50,459 nt of DNA from CBDUXT01 sp965371245. Its GTDB lineage: Bacteria; Planctomycetota; Phycisphaerae; UBA1845. The notes below the pieces were generated by a model, which was not told where the DNA came from, ran no database searches, and saw nothing but the letters and a program-made list of their open reading frames with translations. Each line of letters opens with the position of its first letter. Position 1 is the stretch's first letter. The position numbers and the translations under genes were made by a program. Positions 50,428 to 50,459 of the stretch are shown one piece after another. The DNA is taken from NCBI GenBank assembly GCA_965371245.1, contig CBDUXT010000038.1, forward strand, positions 1 to 50,459. Reading direction: 5' to 3'.

Positions 50428-50459
50428 ACTTGCGGGTTGGGTGGCCCGTGGCTTTAGCC

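Larger units (their letters stand above)
50001..50459. other. Repeat-rich non-coding end of the window
   Basis: No credible gene follows the second cheY. The segment holds a copy of the GGGTGGCATGGCCA element (from 50236), a short hairpin CACTGCTC-AA-GAGCAGTG near 50358-50375, the palindrome at 50390-50427, and the start of another GGGTGGCCCG element at the very end. Confidence 0.55.

Overview
The window is GC-rich bacterial DNA, most likely from a planctomycete (class uncertain; Phycisphaerae-like content). The grounds are a fused 3-dehydroquinate dehydratase/shikimate dehydrogenase, exported proteins with calcium-type DxNxNGxPDxC repeats, IPTL-CTERM-like C-termini (IPxVSxWG, hydrophobic helix, Arg cluster), a large M14 peptidase, a PQQ-propeller protein, and many palindromic intergenic repeats. 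This is recognition from memory; no search was run.

Left part (1-6.8 kb): a shikimate pair (aroK cut by the window edge, aroDE), a degraded patch where a peptidase-like remnant abuts an IS701-type transposase remnant, tsaB, a calcineurin-type phosphoesterase and yidC. 7-19 kb: mostly exported or accessory genes. These are an unknown Cys-containing exported protein, an M14 carboxypeptidase, a GNAT enzyme, a PQQ propeller fused to an esterase fold that lacks its catalytic Ser and His, a small conserved protein framed by 24-base inverted repeats, a group II PLP decarboxylase and a lipoprotein Xaa-Pro peptidase. 19-32 kb: rlmN, then a minus-strand run of three exported-protein genes (FG-GAP-like, IPTL-CTERM, subtilisin). 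The subtilisin gene carries at least a frameshift and an apparent nonsense codon. After these come an LpxL-like acyltransferase, queA, a small exported protein, a second GNAT enzyme, tRNA-Leu(GAG) and a large secreted zinc protease bracketed by two copies of a ~190-base repeat.

32.8-36.5 kb is housekeeping on the plus strand: thiL-tsaE, rph with a SPOR-like lipoprotein, and rdgB. 36.6-39.3 kb is a compact polyamine operon: pyruvoyl arginine decarboxylase, a deoxyhypusine-synthase-like enzyme and agmatinase. It would turn arginine into agmatine and putrescine, with the middle enzyme probably making a longer polyamine.

39.3-50 kb is a chemosensory locus: a PilZ-REC-degenerate-Hpt regulator, cheB, cheY, cheD, a tandem cheC, cheA with two Hpt domains, cheR, cheW, cheX and a second cheY. 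Adjacent genes overlap by ATGA or GTGA in several places. No receptor or flagellar gene is present, so the output is unknown. The tandem CheC and the His-less Hpt fused to PilZ and REC are the most unusual protein architectures here. I saw no CRISPR array, rRNA, prophage or intact insertion sequence.
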